This document shows, in pieces, positions 1 to 10,615 of a stretch of DNA of 64,000 nt; the first letter of the stretch is position 1, and each line of letters opens with the position of its first letter. The stretch spans positions 191,550,491-191,614,490 of the forward strand of contig NC_134702.1 in NCBI RefSeq assembly GCF_043290135.1. Direction: 5' to 3'. The notes beneath the pieces were generated by a model that worked only from the letters and a program-made list of their open reading frames with translations, made no database searches and was not told where the DNA came from. Position numbers and translations under genes: made by a program. The DNA is from Rhipicephalus microplus. Lineage: Eukaryota > Arthropoda > Arachnida > Ixodida > Ixodidae.

Positions 1-1125
1 GCAGCCGCAAACGTCCATGCAGCCACCAAGCTGAAGAGCCGGGGCGCCATTCTCTAGAAAGGCGAATAAGTTCCACTAGTCAGCGTAGGTCCTGAAATAG
101 TCCACGTCACAGTCTTCCTGGTACCTCTGTGGGTAGGCAACGCAGCCCTAGTGACTGCTCTCTCCGCCTAAGGCAACGAGCAACATATCCACGAGCCAGC
201 GTTCAAGGGCCGCCCTGGGGTTGGCACAGGTGTCTGTGTGGCGCGAGTAGAAATGAAAAGCGAAATACCGAACTTTCTGAGAGTTCAAGGCTACAATGAC
301 ATGTGTGACTACCGGGGTGTCAAGAAAGTGTGCTCTAAGTACAGGAAGGCTGGCCACATCGCCAAAGATTGTGTGACGCCCTGTTGCACACGCTGCAACG
401 TGTTTGAACATGCCACAGAGGGTCGTGCAGAACCGTGCAGAAAGTGCTCGGGCAGCCATGCGACAGCTGACTGCGTACGCCCATAGTCCTTTGCAGCGGC
501 TGCAGCAGTGGCAACTGAAGAAAAAGTGTGCACCGACCTCACGCCCGCACTACAAGATGATTATCCGGCGCTCGAGCCTGCGAGCGACAATGACATAAGC
601 GACACTGACGCCCATGCTGAACCACAAGACGGAGGAGACCTGCCTCCCTTGTCTGCGACAGCTTAGTACTTTTCACGCCCCGTCCAAGACGAGTGACTTT
701 TAGCCGGATGCCCATGAAGACTACAGCTCATCCAAAGCCGAAGCCAGAGTGCCCGTACTTAGCAGAGACCACGAGGGCGACAGTTACGACATAGTTAGCG
801 CCACCAGCAGCACCGAGGTGCCGAGAGCTTCGATAGGACGCGGCACCCGAACAACGGGACGCGCAGACGCTCCAGTCATCGGCCCAGAAAAGACCACAAC
901 GCTGGTTATGCCACAGACATCGCCGAGCGCCCGCGCCGGCAAATACTCTGCTCAAACCCGCAAACTAAGCCTGTCTAACACCATTTACCAGATTACAGGT
1001 GCGGCCGCCGGTGCGAGTGTCGGTGCCAGCACCATGGAAGTTGACCGTCCAGCCACCGTGCCCACCCACCGACCACAGATTTTGAGGGCTCTACGGACAG
1101 TAGTAACCCCAAGAACTCGCTAATG
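1..1125 (+). pseudogene. LINE ORF1 remnant with CCHC zinc knuckles
   Basis: ORF1 proteins of LINEs bind the element RNA. Here the open stretch 238-486 carries CSKYRKAGHIAKDC, in which the second Cys of the knuckle is replaced by Tyr, then a degenerate second finger and a good CRKCSGSHATADC. Before 238 the recognisable pre-finger region lies in another frame with stops (for example around 55). After 486 a low-complexity Ala/Asp/Glu tail and the stretch 749-1123 finish the ORF in shifted frames. The start lies outside the window. Reading this as ORF1 rests on the fingers and on ORF2 following at 1239; the exact clade is inference. Confidence 0.7.
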
Positions 1126-1468
1126 CTCTGACGACGTCAGAGGATTTCTTTTTATAGTTTTGGTCACTCGTTGAGCGCTCGCCTCACCCCCTGCAAGGGG
1201 TTTCTCTGAAGTTTGCGCGCACTCCCCCTATTTTCAAAATGGCTACGGTGTATTTTCTCTCCTTAAACGTCAGGGGTTTCAGACGCCGAGATAAGCAGAG
1301 AGAAGTCATGCACTTCGCAAAGTCAAGTCATGCCGATATTTCTTCTTACAGGAATGTAACTTTAGAACCCCTTTTGATGTACAATCCTTTTGTTCACGTT
1401 TTGGAGTCGAGGCCTTTTCTTCGCTGACTGATTCAAAGATGCGTGGAGTCGGACTTGTTTTTTTGACA

Positions 1469-1478
1469 CCAGCGTTAC
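1469..1478 (+). repeat. Target-site duplication of the SINE (left copy)
   Basis: CCAGCGTTAC is present here and again at 1716-1725, exactly bracketing the SINE. Similarity continues as TTC versus GTC after the tenth base. Confidence 0.85.
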
Positions 1479-1482
1479 TTCA

Positions 1483-1715
1483 ATTGATTGATTGATTGAT
1501 TTGTGGGGTTTGACGTCCCAAAACCACCATTCGATTATGAGAGACGCCGGAAATTTCGACCACCTGGGGTTCTTTAACGTGCACCCAAATCTGAGTACAC
1601 GGGCCTCTAACATTTCCGCCTCCATCGGAAATGCAGCCGCCACAGCCGGGAATCGAGCCCGCGACCTGCGGGTCAGCAGCCGAGTACCTTAGCCACTAGA
1701 ACACCACGGCGGGGC
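1483..1715 (-). mobile_element. tRNA-derived SINE, Ruka-like, inserted in LINE ORF2
   Basis: On the minus strand this unit begins with a tRNA-like head: GCTAAGGTACTCGGCTGCTG gives the A-box/anticodon part and GGTCGCGGGCTCGATTCCC the B box. The body contains CCCCAGGTGGTCGAAATTTC and CTCATAATCGAATGG, and the 3' tail is ATCAATCAATCAATCAA. Ten-base target duplications flank it (1469-1478 and 1716-1725). The resemblance to the tick Ruka SINE is from memory of that family. It is transcribed by RNA polymerase III if active, and depends on a LINE for movement. Confidence 0.85.
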
Positions 1716-1725
1716 CCAGCGTTAC
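1716..1725 (+). repeat. Target-site duplication of the SINE (right copy)
   Basis: CCAGCGTTAC, identical to 1469-1478. Confidence 0.85.
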
Positions 1726-2614
1726 GTCGAAGAGCACACTGTGTTAATGGTTTGGACGGCCGCACACTAGCAGTAGACTTTGACCTTCATGGCAGACGAG
1801 TGAGGGCGCTCGTAATATATGTCCCAGCTCAACGTGGGGACACGGGCGACTTTTTCAATTCACTACACTCATTTATGTTTGACAGTTACCCCACTTTCTT
1901 AGTTGGAGGTTTCAACTGTTTTGAGGACACCGACAGAGATGCGCGCGGACGCAGACAATATAGCGGAATTAGCGCATTGCGACAACTCATCCACAATTTC
2001 AAGCTCGGGGATGCGTGGGTCGACACTCACGGGAATGGCTTCGTTGCAACCTGGCAACGGGGTCTTAACATGACCCGGCTAGACCGCTACTATTTTCCAG
2101 AAGTGCTAGCCACTCATGCCCTTAGTTGCGATTTCCTACATTTCTCACCGGACATTCCATGCATTACAGACCACTTTCTAGTGTCTGAAAACTTTCCTTT
2201 GAACAAGCCACTACATTTAGAAACCATTGGAAAATGGACACCACACTCGTGCACGACCCGGAAAGCGTAGCATTACTGCGCATTGCACTAGAGCAAGCAC
2301 TAGAGCAAGCATGCGAAAGTCCGCGTGAACCCCGTAACTGGGACGCATTGAAACACAGTTTGCGTGCCGGCCTTCTCAAAGCGGGGCGCGAAAGGAAAGC
2401 GCGCCTGACCACAGAAATAAACGACACGCTACGAAAAGCGCACAATATACGCAGAGGCGAGACGCTTGAAGTTCGCAATGCACGACTATCTTGATCAGCT
2501 AAAGGCGCGGTACGAACTTTTGCTACGTCTTAGTTCGCGCACGGCTCACAGTCTTTTATCAATGGACGGCCAGTTTAAGATCCTGCTGTTCTTCGAAGTG
2601 TTCGCAACGGCTCC

Positions 2615-3879
2615 TTGGGTGCACAATTGCATGTCCCTTTCGTTCAGTTGCCGAACGGCGGACAGTCTACACGATCAGAAGACATAATGAGGGTCTTTGA
2701 AACACATTTTTTGAATCTTTTCATGGCGGAGAACGCAAACGACGTGAACTATACCACCATAGTTACTGAGTTTCGCGAGAGAATTTCCCGCGTACCGGAG
2801 GAGCTCCGCGACGGTCTGTGCAGCCTAGTGACGCTGGAATTACGCATCGTTCCTCAGCGCATGAACACAACCGCCGCCGCCGGCCCTGACGGGATACCTT
2901 TGAGTTTGTACACAACCTTCCTTGAAACAATACAAGAACACCTTTTTACAATGCTAAATGGGCTTCGTGCTGACAGAATCAGACCGACTACGTTTCGTGA
3001 GAGCAGAGTTACACTCTTGCTTAAAAGCGAGGGAGAGACGTCTGATCCAAGGGCGTGCAGGCCCATTTCCCTACTTAACTCGGATTATAAGATATTGACA
3101 GCCATCCTTGCAAACCGCATAACAATCATTCTACCGGAAATAGTAAGCGACATACAAACATGCTGTGTCCCAGGGCGTACGATCTATTCCTCGCTTGCTC
3201 CGACTCGCGATTTATTCACGTCCGCTACAAGAACACAAATATCTGGCGTTTTTGTTTCCTTGGATCAGGAAAAAGCTTTTGATCACGTAAAATGGAAATA
3301 TCTCTTCGCTGTGCTTGAGTGTTATGGCTTCCCAGCACATTTAACCGACACCCTCCGTTTACTCTACACAGATTTAGAAACGTCATTAGTAGTGAATGGC
3401 TATACATCTGAACCTATTGCAGTGAGTAACGGCCTTCACAAGGCTGTCCCCTCTCCGCAATTCTCTTCGTATTCGGCATAGATCCATTATTGAAACAAAT
3501 CCAGAAATGTACTTCGATACGTAGTTTCCCTCTTCCTGGTTTGGGCGAAGTGAAAGTAGCGGCATACGACGATAACATCTCGATGTTTATTCGGAACATA
3601 GATAGCTACAGCGCCTTTCTGCGAATATTTCACACGTATAGTTACCTTTCGGGAGCAGGTCTTAATCCTGGAAAAAGCAAGGCATTGTGCTTTGGGATGC
3701 ACATTAAAGAGTTCCCTGATGGCGTCCAAATTGGCCAAGGCGTTAAAGCCTTAGGTGTAACTTTCCTTTCGACTGGTGAGGTAGCCCGCACTACATGGAA
3801 AGAAATCGAACACAAAGTGGACAGACGCATTGAAGTCGCCAGAACATTTCAACTACCTGTTACTGAAAAGCTTGTCTAA
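2615..3879 (+). pseudogene. LINE ORF2 reverse transcriptase domain, frameshifted
   Basis: The RT copies element RNA at the nicked target. Fingers and palm blocks are clear in 2615-3481: AAGPDGIPLSLYTTFL, RVTLLLKSEG, RPISLLNSDYKILTAIL, CCVPGRTIYSSLAPTRDL and motif A LDQEKAFDHVKW. At about 3440 the PQG-type block is damaged and the frame breaks. The next block resumes at 3481 and runs to 3879, where the catalytic YADD is replaced by AYDDNISMF. Thumb residues GAGLNPGKSKALCFG and KALGVTFLSTGE follow. The altered catalytic box and the frameshift show a dead copy. The region 2234-2494 upstream is the linker between endonuclease and RT. Confidence 0.85.
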
Positions 3880-4069
3880 TTAAATCCAGCATAACAGCGC
3901 CACTGCTCTATGTAGCCAGAATTGCCCGACCACCTCGACGGGTTTTGCTGAGAGTGGCTACTGCGTGCGGCTCCTATTTTTGGGATGGCCACGCCGAAGC
4001 TGTTGCCAGAGCCTTGGTCCGCCTACCAGTAAAATGGGGAGGGCACAGTGTACCTAACCGTGATGAAAT

Positions 4070-4600
4070 GTGCCGCATGTTGGCTCTCAAAAACACCTGG
4101 GCACTCTAGGAAAACTCATCGTATTGAGGCAGGCAACTTGTAGTGTATCTGCAGGAACCTCTAGAAGACTTTTTGGTTTAGCAAACGACACGGGACCAGC
4201 TGCTGAGCAGCCACCAGCGTATGGCGCACATGTTATAAAATCTTTGCAACAATGGCGAAACAATTTTCCTGTTCTAGAACTTATGGAAATGTCCCCCACC
4301 GACATGAGCGAAATAATAGCATTCAAAAGCCTATCTGAAGAACAATGCCGGAAATGCCGGGCGAAAAGACGCTGGAATATTACAAACACGTCTCTCCCCT
4401 CCGAGGTCCGTGACCTAAACAGGCTCAGGGAATGGGAGTCTTTACCGACTGTCGACCACCTTGCGGCATGAGGCGTGGCGCCTTCCGCCACATGCCCGCA
4501 ATGCAGTCGCGTCAAAACAATGAACCATGTCTTCCATGAATGTATAGTAGCGCGCACCTTTTGGCGCATGGATGCCAGGATGTTCCAAACAAGTATGCAG
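4070..4600 (+). pseudogene. LINE ORF2 C-terminal region with CCHC-like finger
   Basis: The stretch 4070-4471 is the post-RT region, rich in basic residues near its end. Immediately after, in another frame, 4480-4600 reads CPQCSRVKTMNHVFHEC followed by ARTFWRMD, the C-X2-C-X8-H-X4-C finger that closes ORF2 of L1/Tx1-type elements. A frameshift separates the two. The minus-strand open frame across 4087-4776 is a shadow. Confidence 0.7.
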
Positions 4601-5239
4601 TGAAAGTCTAGCCGCAGGGATAACTTTGTCGTACTCTTCATGGCTATCGGAGCTTTCGTCTTATGGAAACGAAGGGGACTGGCCTGCCTGAGGGTACGCC
4701 CCCCGAGAGCCATGTTTCCCCTACTACATCGGCTAAGAAACATAATGCTTATGCATCTTAACACAGAACTAGTCATGCTGGGAGAGAAGGCTTTCCTCCG
4801 ACGGTGGTCTACGCGATTTATTATCGTAAAAACAACAGAGTGTCCATGCCTTTCCTTCCTTATTGAGGAGGTGGGCTATAGCTTGTACCACTGTGACATT
4901 ACAGTGTGTATTTTTATTTTCTTCTTTAGAAACGTGTCCCTTTGTGCAATATTGTTCTTGAGTGCGAGAGGAAATTGTCCTCACAGGTGAATGTAAAAGA
5001 TCACGCTACACTGTGAATGAGCTCCCTTTGTTTGTTCATATAGCCTTACTGTTCATTTAGGTTAAATCATATCTATGTCATGAATGTCCTGTCTTTGTTG
5101 TACAATTTTTGCATTGTACGTCACAGCATACGCTATAAGTTCTTTCGCTGTATATAACAGCTTGCATTGTACATACGCATTTTTCACCATTGTCCATTTT
5201 TATGTGTGCACATAAGCTGTGTAAGATATATCCGGAAAT

Positions 5240-5604
5240 AAAATTCCTTAAACGCTATCTGTGCAAGATTGCTACTGCACTCGAACTTTCCGTTTACCTG
5301 GCACAAGTTCGCCCAAATAAACAGTTAAATCCCTACAAAAGTCTCCTGTCTTCGGCCACGTCACGACCCCGTGACATCTGGTGGAGGTGCTGCTTCGTTC
5401 ATGTACCGGACACCCCCGTCAAGCCGTGAACCCAGCCCACGGCGTGGAGAAGACACCGACGCCAACCAGGAGCAGTGAACAAGCCGCCGACAGCAAGGGC
5501 TACCACCGGAGTACAGGCTTCTACAAGACAAGGCGCGGATGTTTTTTTTTGTTCAGAGATGTCCGCTTCTCTCATGTAATACACCCAGCCATTGTATAGC
5601 ACGA
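5240..5604 (+). mobile_element. Ty3/gypsy LTR end, primer-binding site and leader fragment
   Basis: A polyadenylation signal (AATAAA at about 5317) is followed by an LTR end, ...CGTGACA at 5376, and then TGGTGGAGGTGC at 5379-5390. The last matches the primer-binding block found at the LTR edge of the better preserved element at 8568-10760 (10602-10613, minus). A GC-rich leader follows to about 5530. The LTR start is not clear and no gag is recognisable, so this is a fragment cut by the LINE tail at 5605. Confidence 0.55.
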
Positions 5605-5932
5605 CCTTTCAAAAGAGGCAGCTGCTGCGGTGTCTACATTGAAAAGCGCCATCCTCACAGTGCTTGGACACAAGGGCACCGATGAGGCAGTTGTGCTAGT
5701 GCCAAATGTTTTCACACATGCTTTTATTATCAGAATCTTTCCCCACCGATTTTACTATACGTTTCACGGCACTTTAACTGTTTTACTACTTCTATGTTTT
5801 ACTCGCTTTACCGCGAAGAATTTTAAGGCCCCTATACATCCATTGTTCGCATCTTCTTTTATGACCTGGTGCTCTTGGGTCATCAGATGACCCTTGCACC
5901 ACAAAACACCACATATCATCATCATCAATGGT
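5605..5932 (+). mobile_element. LINE 3' untranslated fragment with TCATCATCA tail
   Basis: This T-rich stretch ends in CCACATATCATCATCATCA at 5914-5932. The same kind of ending, ACTACACATATCATCA, closes the LINE on the minus strand near 61685. I read it as a 5'-truncated copy of a related LINE that keeps only its 3' untranslated region. No coding motif is visible in it. Confidence 0.45.
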
Positions 5933-6776
5933 GGCATTCGTATAGGGTGGAGGATGTGCTTCTTGTGTAACGTGCCGGGGCTCCCCGAGATATTTTTGAG
6001 GAAGGGAGAGCTGTTCCACTCTTTCGTCGTACACTATGCTGAGAGGTTGTCTGTGCTCACCAGGCGCTGCGGCGAGGTAGCGCTATTCGTCCCATACCAA
6101 GAACTGCTCGAATGCATTAGGCGTCATATATGCGTCAACAATGTTTTGTATGCGAGGACAACAGGACAAATTTTAAACGAAATTTTTAAGCAGTTGAAAT
6201 GCATCGTTGTCAGGAAGAGCATCTAAAGAAGAAGCTTGAAGTGTGACACCAAGGTAGCTGTGCAATTTACTCTGACATCGAGCTACATCAGGCCCTGTCG
6301 AGCCACATCGAGCCATTGAGCCACATCGAGCCACATCGAGCCACATCGAGCCATGGTTTAACTCTGATTATTTCGCAACACCTGAGAGGTGTGTTGTCTT
6401 GTTCAGAAGCTTTCGCTTAGTGTGAAAATTGATGTCATTCTTTCCGTGGACGTTTCATGGCAATGACTTGACCATTGTATTCACTTTGACGGGAACATTG
6501 TTTATGGGGTTCACGATGCTATACTGTCCTCCACCGTACATAAGGCGATGAATTCGCATTAATGGTTGATGGGGTGCAATCAAACGCTCACTCACGAACT
6601 AGCAGAGGCAACCCAGATCAATGGCCGGGTAAACGCAACCGTTACTCCAAGAGAGGGCTGGTATTGTATTCCTTTGCAGTGCACCACAGCATGTTGAGCA
6701 CAACATGAAGGAACGCTCGTCTTCGTTCAGAAACCTGGTAGCGAGCAGAGGCACATGACCAACTCGGATGGCCGAG
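5933..6776. other. Unassigned, with one short tandem repeat
   Basis: No family recognised. An open frame ends at 6226 but shows no known motif. The only structure is the 10-bp repeat at 6299-6355. Confidence 0.3.
6299..6355 (+). repeat. Tandem repeat, about 10-bp unit
   Basis: Units of CGAGCCACAT, five to six copies, with one shorter unit in the middle (CGAGCCATT). Confidence 0.8.
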
Positions 6777-7340
6777 AGGTTAGCTTTAAATCAAAGGAAG
6801 TCACAAACATCACATGCATATTCAAAAGAGTTTTTGAAGAACTCTTTTTCGAAGTGTCCAGTACCCGCTGGCAAATCTGATGCTTGTGAGCAAAAGCTGG
6901 TACTTGAAGCAAGCGGCGCTGTCTCCTTGTATGGTTTTCTCTTCTCGCACTGTTGCATCTTTACGGCGAGCTCGATACGTAGCCGCTTCTTGCTCCCGAA
7001 CTGCCCATTCTTGTCGACACTTTCGCCTCACCTCAGCGTCGTACTCTCACACTCAGACATCCACACGGTGGGTGCGACGTTCCTTTGATTCGTGCTGTCG
7101 AACTGCAGGGTCTTGTCGTCGCTGTCTCCTCGCCTCAGACTCGCGTTCCCGCAAGAGCGCGTCTTCGCGCCTTCAGTGTTGCGATGCAGCGTTCGTTGTT
7201 CCCGCAAGACTGCATCTTGGCGCTTTCAACGTCCAGCAGCTGCGTTGGTACACGCGCAAGAGCACGTTGTTCTTGCGTCCGGACACTTATGCGAGCCGGC
7301 CTTGCTTCAGCACGAGTGTAGTGTTGCGTTGAAGCTGTTT
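6777..7340 (-). pseudogene. Decayed protein with 17-residue Arg/Glu repeats and CxxCD motif (Helitron-like?)
   Basis: Read on the minus strand, 7290-6930 contains consecutive units of exactly 17 residues built on RxDPxVRxxE: REDALLRERESEARRQR, RQDPAVRQHESKERRTH, a unit with an internal stop, then RQEWAVREQEAATYRAR and RKDATVREE. One frameshift separates the first visible unit from the rest. Downstream, after another shift, the minus strand reads HFEKEFFKNSFEYACDVCDF around 6850-6790, where a stop replaces what is usually Trp. I associate such basic repeats followed by CxVCDRLWF with N-terminal parts of Helitron-type helicase proteins of arthropods. That link is from memory and not certain. 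No initiation codon, Rep or helicase motif is present here. Confidence 0.5.
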
Positions 7341-7535
7341 GGCCAGTATTTAGACAATACGCGGGGGCACAAAAGCGTGAATCATCCTGGGATGGACGCG
7401 CTCCAACACTACAGAAACATCAGCTCACTGGCAGCTGCTACTGTGGCTAGTCACTGAAACGTCATCTGATGGCCTTTCTCGTGTGAACTGTTTACAAGGC
7501 ATCGAATTTCGAAAAAATGGCAGCATATTCATGGA

Positions 7536-8270
7536 GTGAATGATGAAGAGTGGGGCGAAGCATTCGTCCGTCTATGTGTCAGTCTGTGTGACCGTCCGTG
7601 CTTCCATTCACCCCTCCGTGCGTGCGTCTGTTCATGCGTCCGCACGTTCATCTGTGCGGCCGTCCTTGCGTTCGTCCATGCGTCCAAAACGTCGGTGCAG
7701 TCATTCGTGAGTCCGTCCATCCATCTGCCTGTGTGTGTGTTCATTTGTCTATCTGTTCAACACTCTAAGTACAACCATCTCGCATCTTTTAATCGTATAT
7801 TCTCGATATAGAAGCACCGCCATCCAGCGGACATTCCAAGGACTAAACGAGAGGTGGCACACGTAAACTTTCCTACGGCTTGCGCTTCGTGTGTACTTCC
7901 CACTTTAACCACCTCGACTTCATGGTATATACTAGTTCACTGTATTCATGGCACTGCGGGCCAACGCTCGCTAAACTTTTCTAAAACAAAGGAAGTTACG
8001 CCCGGCGAGTATAACATAGCAACCCTTTCTTTTCAGATGTTTCTCAATGTACGTCCCATCTTGCTAATGGGGAATGAAAGACAGGAGAATTCGGCTTTTG
8101 TTAACGCGCACGCTGAGAATTTCTCACTGTTCAACAACGCACATGAGAAATCTCCTACCAGCACCACGTCGCTGGTCAAAACGTGAGACTGGTTACACAC
8201 CACGACAACGACTACGACTACGACTACGAGGGACGAACGGGTGCCCCTATAAGGAGCTTCGCCCTTAAAT
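7536..8270 (+). repeat. Dispersed repeat family A, copy 1, with CGTC-rich tract
   Basis: The sequence starts GAATGATGAAGAGTGGGGCG, runs into a CGTCCGTC-like tract (7560-7745), then ACGAGAGGTGG (about 7849), TGCTAATGGGGAATGAAAGACA (about 8063), CAACAACGCACATGAGAAAT and an end CTATAAGGAGCTTCGCCC. The same blocks recur at 59569-60290 with some reversed. Open frames across it are low-complexity. It is probably a non-autonomous DNA element or a composite repeat; the class is unknown. Confidence 0.55.
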
Positions 8271-8480
8271 CAAGCTGTTTGCTCGGCCCGCGACGCAGTG
8301 ATGAAAGCACAGATTGCAGGGTAGCCCTTCAGTGGTCCCCGATTAACCACACAAAGTGCAGTGTGCAAAGCAGCTAGTTCCGCGGCTGTAGATGCCATGG
8401 AGTGGTCAGTCCCAAAGCTGAGAGTAACACTTTTTGCTGGAACTACTGCACCTGACGAACACTGGCGGTTCGTGGAGCCT

Positions 8481-8482
<2 letters not shown>

Positions 8483-8567
<85 letters not shown>
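8483..8567 (+). repeat. (TA)n tract at the LTR border
   Basis: Pure TA tract with one G near its right end. It directly abuts the TGTAACGGGG end of the LTR at 8568. Confidence 0.95.
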
Positions 8568-8712
8568 TGTAACGGGGTTTATTTGCAGCGCAGAACGCAG
8601 CAAGCGAAGCAGTCAGCAGCGTCCGGCCAAGCGCAGCAAGCACGAGCTTATACTTATGGCGATGCCCCTGATGCGCCGAGAAATGCCGCTGAAGCTCCTC
8701 TTCTTCACTACA
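8568..8712 (-). repeat. 3' LTR of the gypsy element, 145 bp
   Basis: Minus strand begins TGTAGTGAAGAAGAGGAGC and ends CGTTACA, with AATAAA just before the end. It is the same sequence as 10616-10760 apart from a few bases. Confidence 0.9.
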
Positions 8713-8765
8713 ATCGCCCTCCGCACAAAAAGACGCCATCCTGGCAGATTAGGGAGAAGAAACGA

Positions 8766-9764
8766 CTAATGGGTCGTAATGCGGCTTGAGAGAGAGACGT
8801 GGACAGTGTCGCGGCCGCGGTAGCGTAGGTCTGTGGATGGGATGATGGGCTCCACGATATAGTTGACGAGCGACGTTTTCTCCACAACGCGGTATGGCCC
8901 GATGTATATGGGGAGAAGTTTTGCTGAGCGGCAAGGCGCAGTAGCAGGTGCCCGAAGCCATACTAATGAACCAGGCGGAAAGTTTGGAGCCGAACGGTCC
9001 CCAGTCTGGAGGGATTGCTGCTGCCACTGGTCCTCGGTAGAAAAAGAGCGGGCAAGCTGGCGGCATTCTTCAGCATGTCGGGCAGCTTCGGACAGAGTTG
9101 TACTTTCGGACTGATAAGGTTTATATGGAAGAAAAGTGTCTACTGTATTTGAAGGTTCTCGTCCATACAAAAAGAAGTATGGCGAAAACCCTGAAGTAGC
9201 TTGTACGGCAGTATTATACGTGTAGGTGACGAACGGGAGAACTTGGTCCCAATTTGAATGATCAGAGGCGACGTACATCGACAGCATACTGCCAAGAGTA
9301 CGGTTGAAGCGCTCCGTCATGCCATTTGTTTGAGGGTGGTACGCTGTACTTGTGCGGTGCACGATTCGGAATTCGTTGAGTAATGCCTTCAAGGCGTCAG
9401 AAAGAAAGGCACGGCCTCTGTCACTTAAGAGCTCGCGAGGGGCACCATGACGCAGAATGAAACGTTGCAACAGAAATGTTTGAACGTCACGGGCTGTGGC
9501 AGTCGGCATCGCGGCTGTTTCGGCATAGCGTATCAGATGGTCTATCGCAACAATTATCCAGCGATTACCAGCTAGAGTTGATGGTAGTGGTCCGTAAATG
9601 TCAATGCCGACGCGATCAAAAGGTCGACTAGGACAAGGCAGAGGTTGTGACGGGTAGACTTGCCCGGGAGGTAACTTTTGTCGTTGGCACTGAGCACACG
9701 AGCGAATGAATTTTCGCACGTAGTTATACATGCCACGCCAATAAAATCTGAGTCGAAGCCTAGC
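8766..9764 (-). pseudogene. Ty3/gypsy integrase
   Basis: Integrase inserts the cDNA into the host genome. The CC half of the HHCC finger reads CAQCQRQK near the start; the HH half lies just upstream of the stop at 9765-9767. Core residues are present: Asp in VGIDIYGPLPS, Asp in LLSDRGRAF, and Glu in NGMTERFNRTL, which completes D,D-E. The C terminus has IGPYRVVEK, the GPY/F module of this family. The ORF from Met at 9731 is 321 codons, about normal for the domain. It is in frame with the RNase H part, separated by a single TAA, so the polyprotein is interrupted but otherwise open. Confidence 0.9.
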
Positions 9765-10597
9765 TTATGTCTTGAAGAGGCCTGCGTGGGCGCACTGTGG
9801 GTCCGCATGAAAATCTTCGCAGATAGCAGCTCGAAGATGGCGGGGTATCACAAGGAGGCACTTGCGACCGTCAGAAAGGTAGTTGCGTCGATAAAGAAGA
9901 TCCTCCCTTAGGCAAAAGTTGCTAGCCTGGCGGCGGAGAGCGCGAGACGGCGAAGGAGTGAGAGGATCAGAAAGAATGGTTATGAGGCCACTGATCCAGG
10001 GATCCTTTCGTTGTTCCACCGTCATGTTGCGCAAGGCGGATGACGCAAGTGCAGGCTCGAGGGAAGAGAGGCAAACACCTTCGTCCGATATGGGTGAGCA
10101 AGAAAGGGCGTCGGCGTCCGTGTGCTTACGACCAGATCTGTAAATAACGCGGATGTCATATTCCTGAAGTTTGAGCGCCCAGCGAGCAAGTCGTCCGGAA
10201 GGGTCTTTAAGTGTGGATAGCCAACAAAGGGCATGGTGGTCAGTGACGACGTCGAATGCGTGACCATACAGGTAGGGGCGAAATTTTCTAAGGGCCCAAA
10301 TAATAGCTAAACACTCTTTCTCGGTCACGGAGTAGTTAGCCTCGGCTTTCGTCAAAGTTCGGCTTGCGTAGGCGACGACATATTCATCAAACCCTGCCTT
10401 TCGTTGCGCGAGCACCGCGCCAAGTCCAACACCGCTGGCATCAGTATGAACCTCCGTGGGAGCGGCAGGATCGTAGTGGCGGAGGATGGATGGGGAAGTC
10501 AGCAGGTGGCGTAATTTGGTGAATGCACCGTCGCATGCTGGTGACCAGGTGGAAAGGTCCTTGTCGCCGCTAAGAAGGTCCGTAAGGGGCGCACATA
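9765..10597 (-). pseudogene. Ty3/gypsy RT thumb and RNase H
   Basis: The frame runs out of the 5' LTR and primer site into [18 protein letters not shown], the RT connection region. RNase H follows: [14 protein letters not shown] (first Asp), [15 protein letters not shown] (Glu), VVTDHHAL (Asp) and HTDADALS (last Asp), so all four catalytic acidic positions are kept. The finger start FHADPQCAH of integrase precedes the TAA at 9765-9767. The fingers and palm with the catalytic DD of RT are absent, removed by a deletion whose left joint lies near 10597. The Met at 10691 lies inside the LTR and is not a natural start. Confidence 0.85.
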
Positions 10598-10601
10598 CCC
10601 C

Positions 10602-10613
10602 GCACCTCCACCA
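10602..10613 (-). other. Primer-binding site of the gypsy element
   Basis: TGGTGGAGGTGC on the minus strand, two bases inside the 5' LTR end. Starting with TGG it could pair with a tRNA 3' CCA end. The same block occurs at 5379-5390. Confidence 0.65.
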
Positions 10614-10615
10614 CT

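Larger units (their letters stand above)
1239..2262 (+). pseudogene. LINE ORF2 N-terminal endonuclease domain, split by a SINE
   Basis: The endonuclease nicks target DNA for target-primed reverse transcription. ATG at 1239 opens with YFLSLNVRGFRR, the usual LINE endonuclease start. The frame is disrupted before the SINE (1483-1715) and resumes at 1752 with ALVIYVPAQRGD. The catalytic block normally written GDFN reads GGFN here, so the Asp is lost. SRLDR appears as TRLDR, and the terminal SDH block as TDHFLV. If the SINE and one target duplication are ignored, the two halves read into each other in frame, so the SINE landed in a once contiguous ORF. The product cannot be functional. Confidence 0.8.
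1..5290 (+). mobile_element. Tx1/L1-like non-LTR retrotransposon, decayed, left end outside window
   Basis: A two-ORF LINE that starts left of the window. ORF1 with CCHC knuckles is followed by ORF2 with an apurinic-type endonuclease, a reverse transcriptase and a C-terminal CCHC-like finger, in the order expected for the Tx1/L1 group. The RT wording (RPISLLNSDYKILTAILANR, LDQEKAFDHVKW) is closest to Tx1/L1 elements as I know them. Several frameshifts and stops break both ORFs, so it cannot encode active proteins. A SINE sits inside ORF2 at 1483-1715. After the last coding motif (about 4600) comes an AT-rich 3' region with AATAAA at about 5237. The 3' boundary is uncertain because an LTR fragment follows directly. 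Confidence 0.85.

Noticed and set aside
4087..4776. 229-codon minus-strand ORF
   Set aside because: Lies opposite the LINE ORF2 C-terminus, has no motif of its own, and the sense strand explains the sequence.
7536..7811. Cys/Val/Ser-rich ORF and its counterpart at 59569-59850
   Set aside because: Low-complexity translation of the CGTC-rich tract of repeat A.
8361..8789. ORFs with long Tyr-Ile runs, also at 10631-11030 and 45887-46480
   Set aside because: They are translations of TA tracts joined to LTR sequence, not genes.
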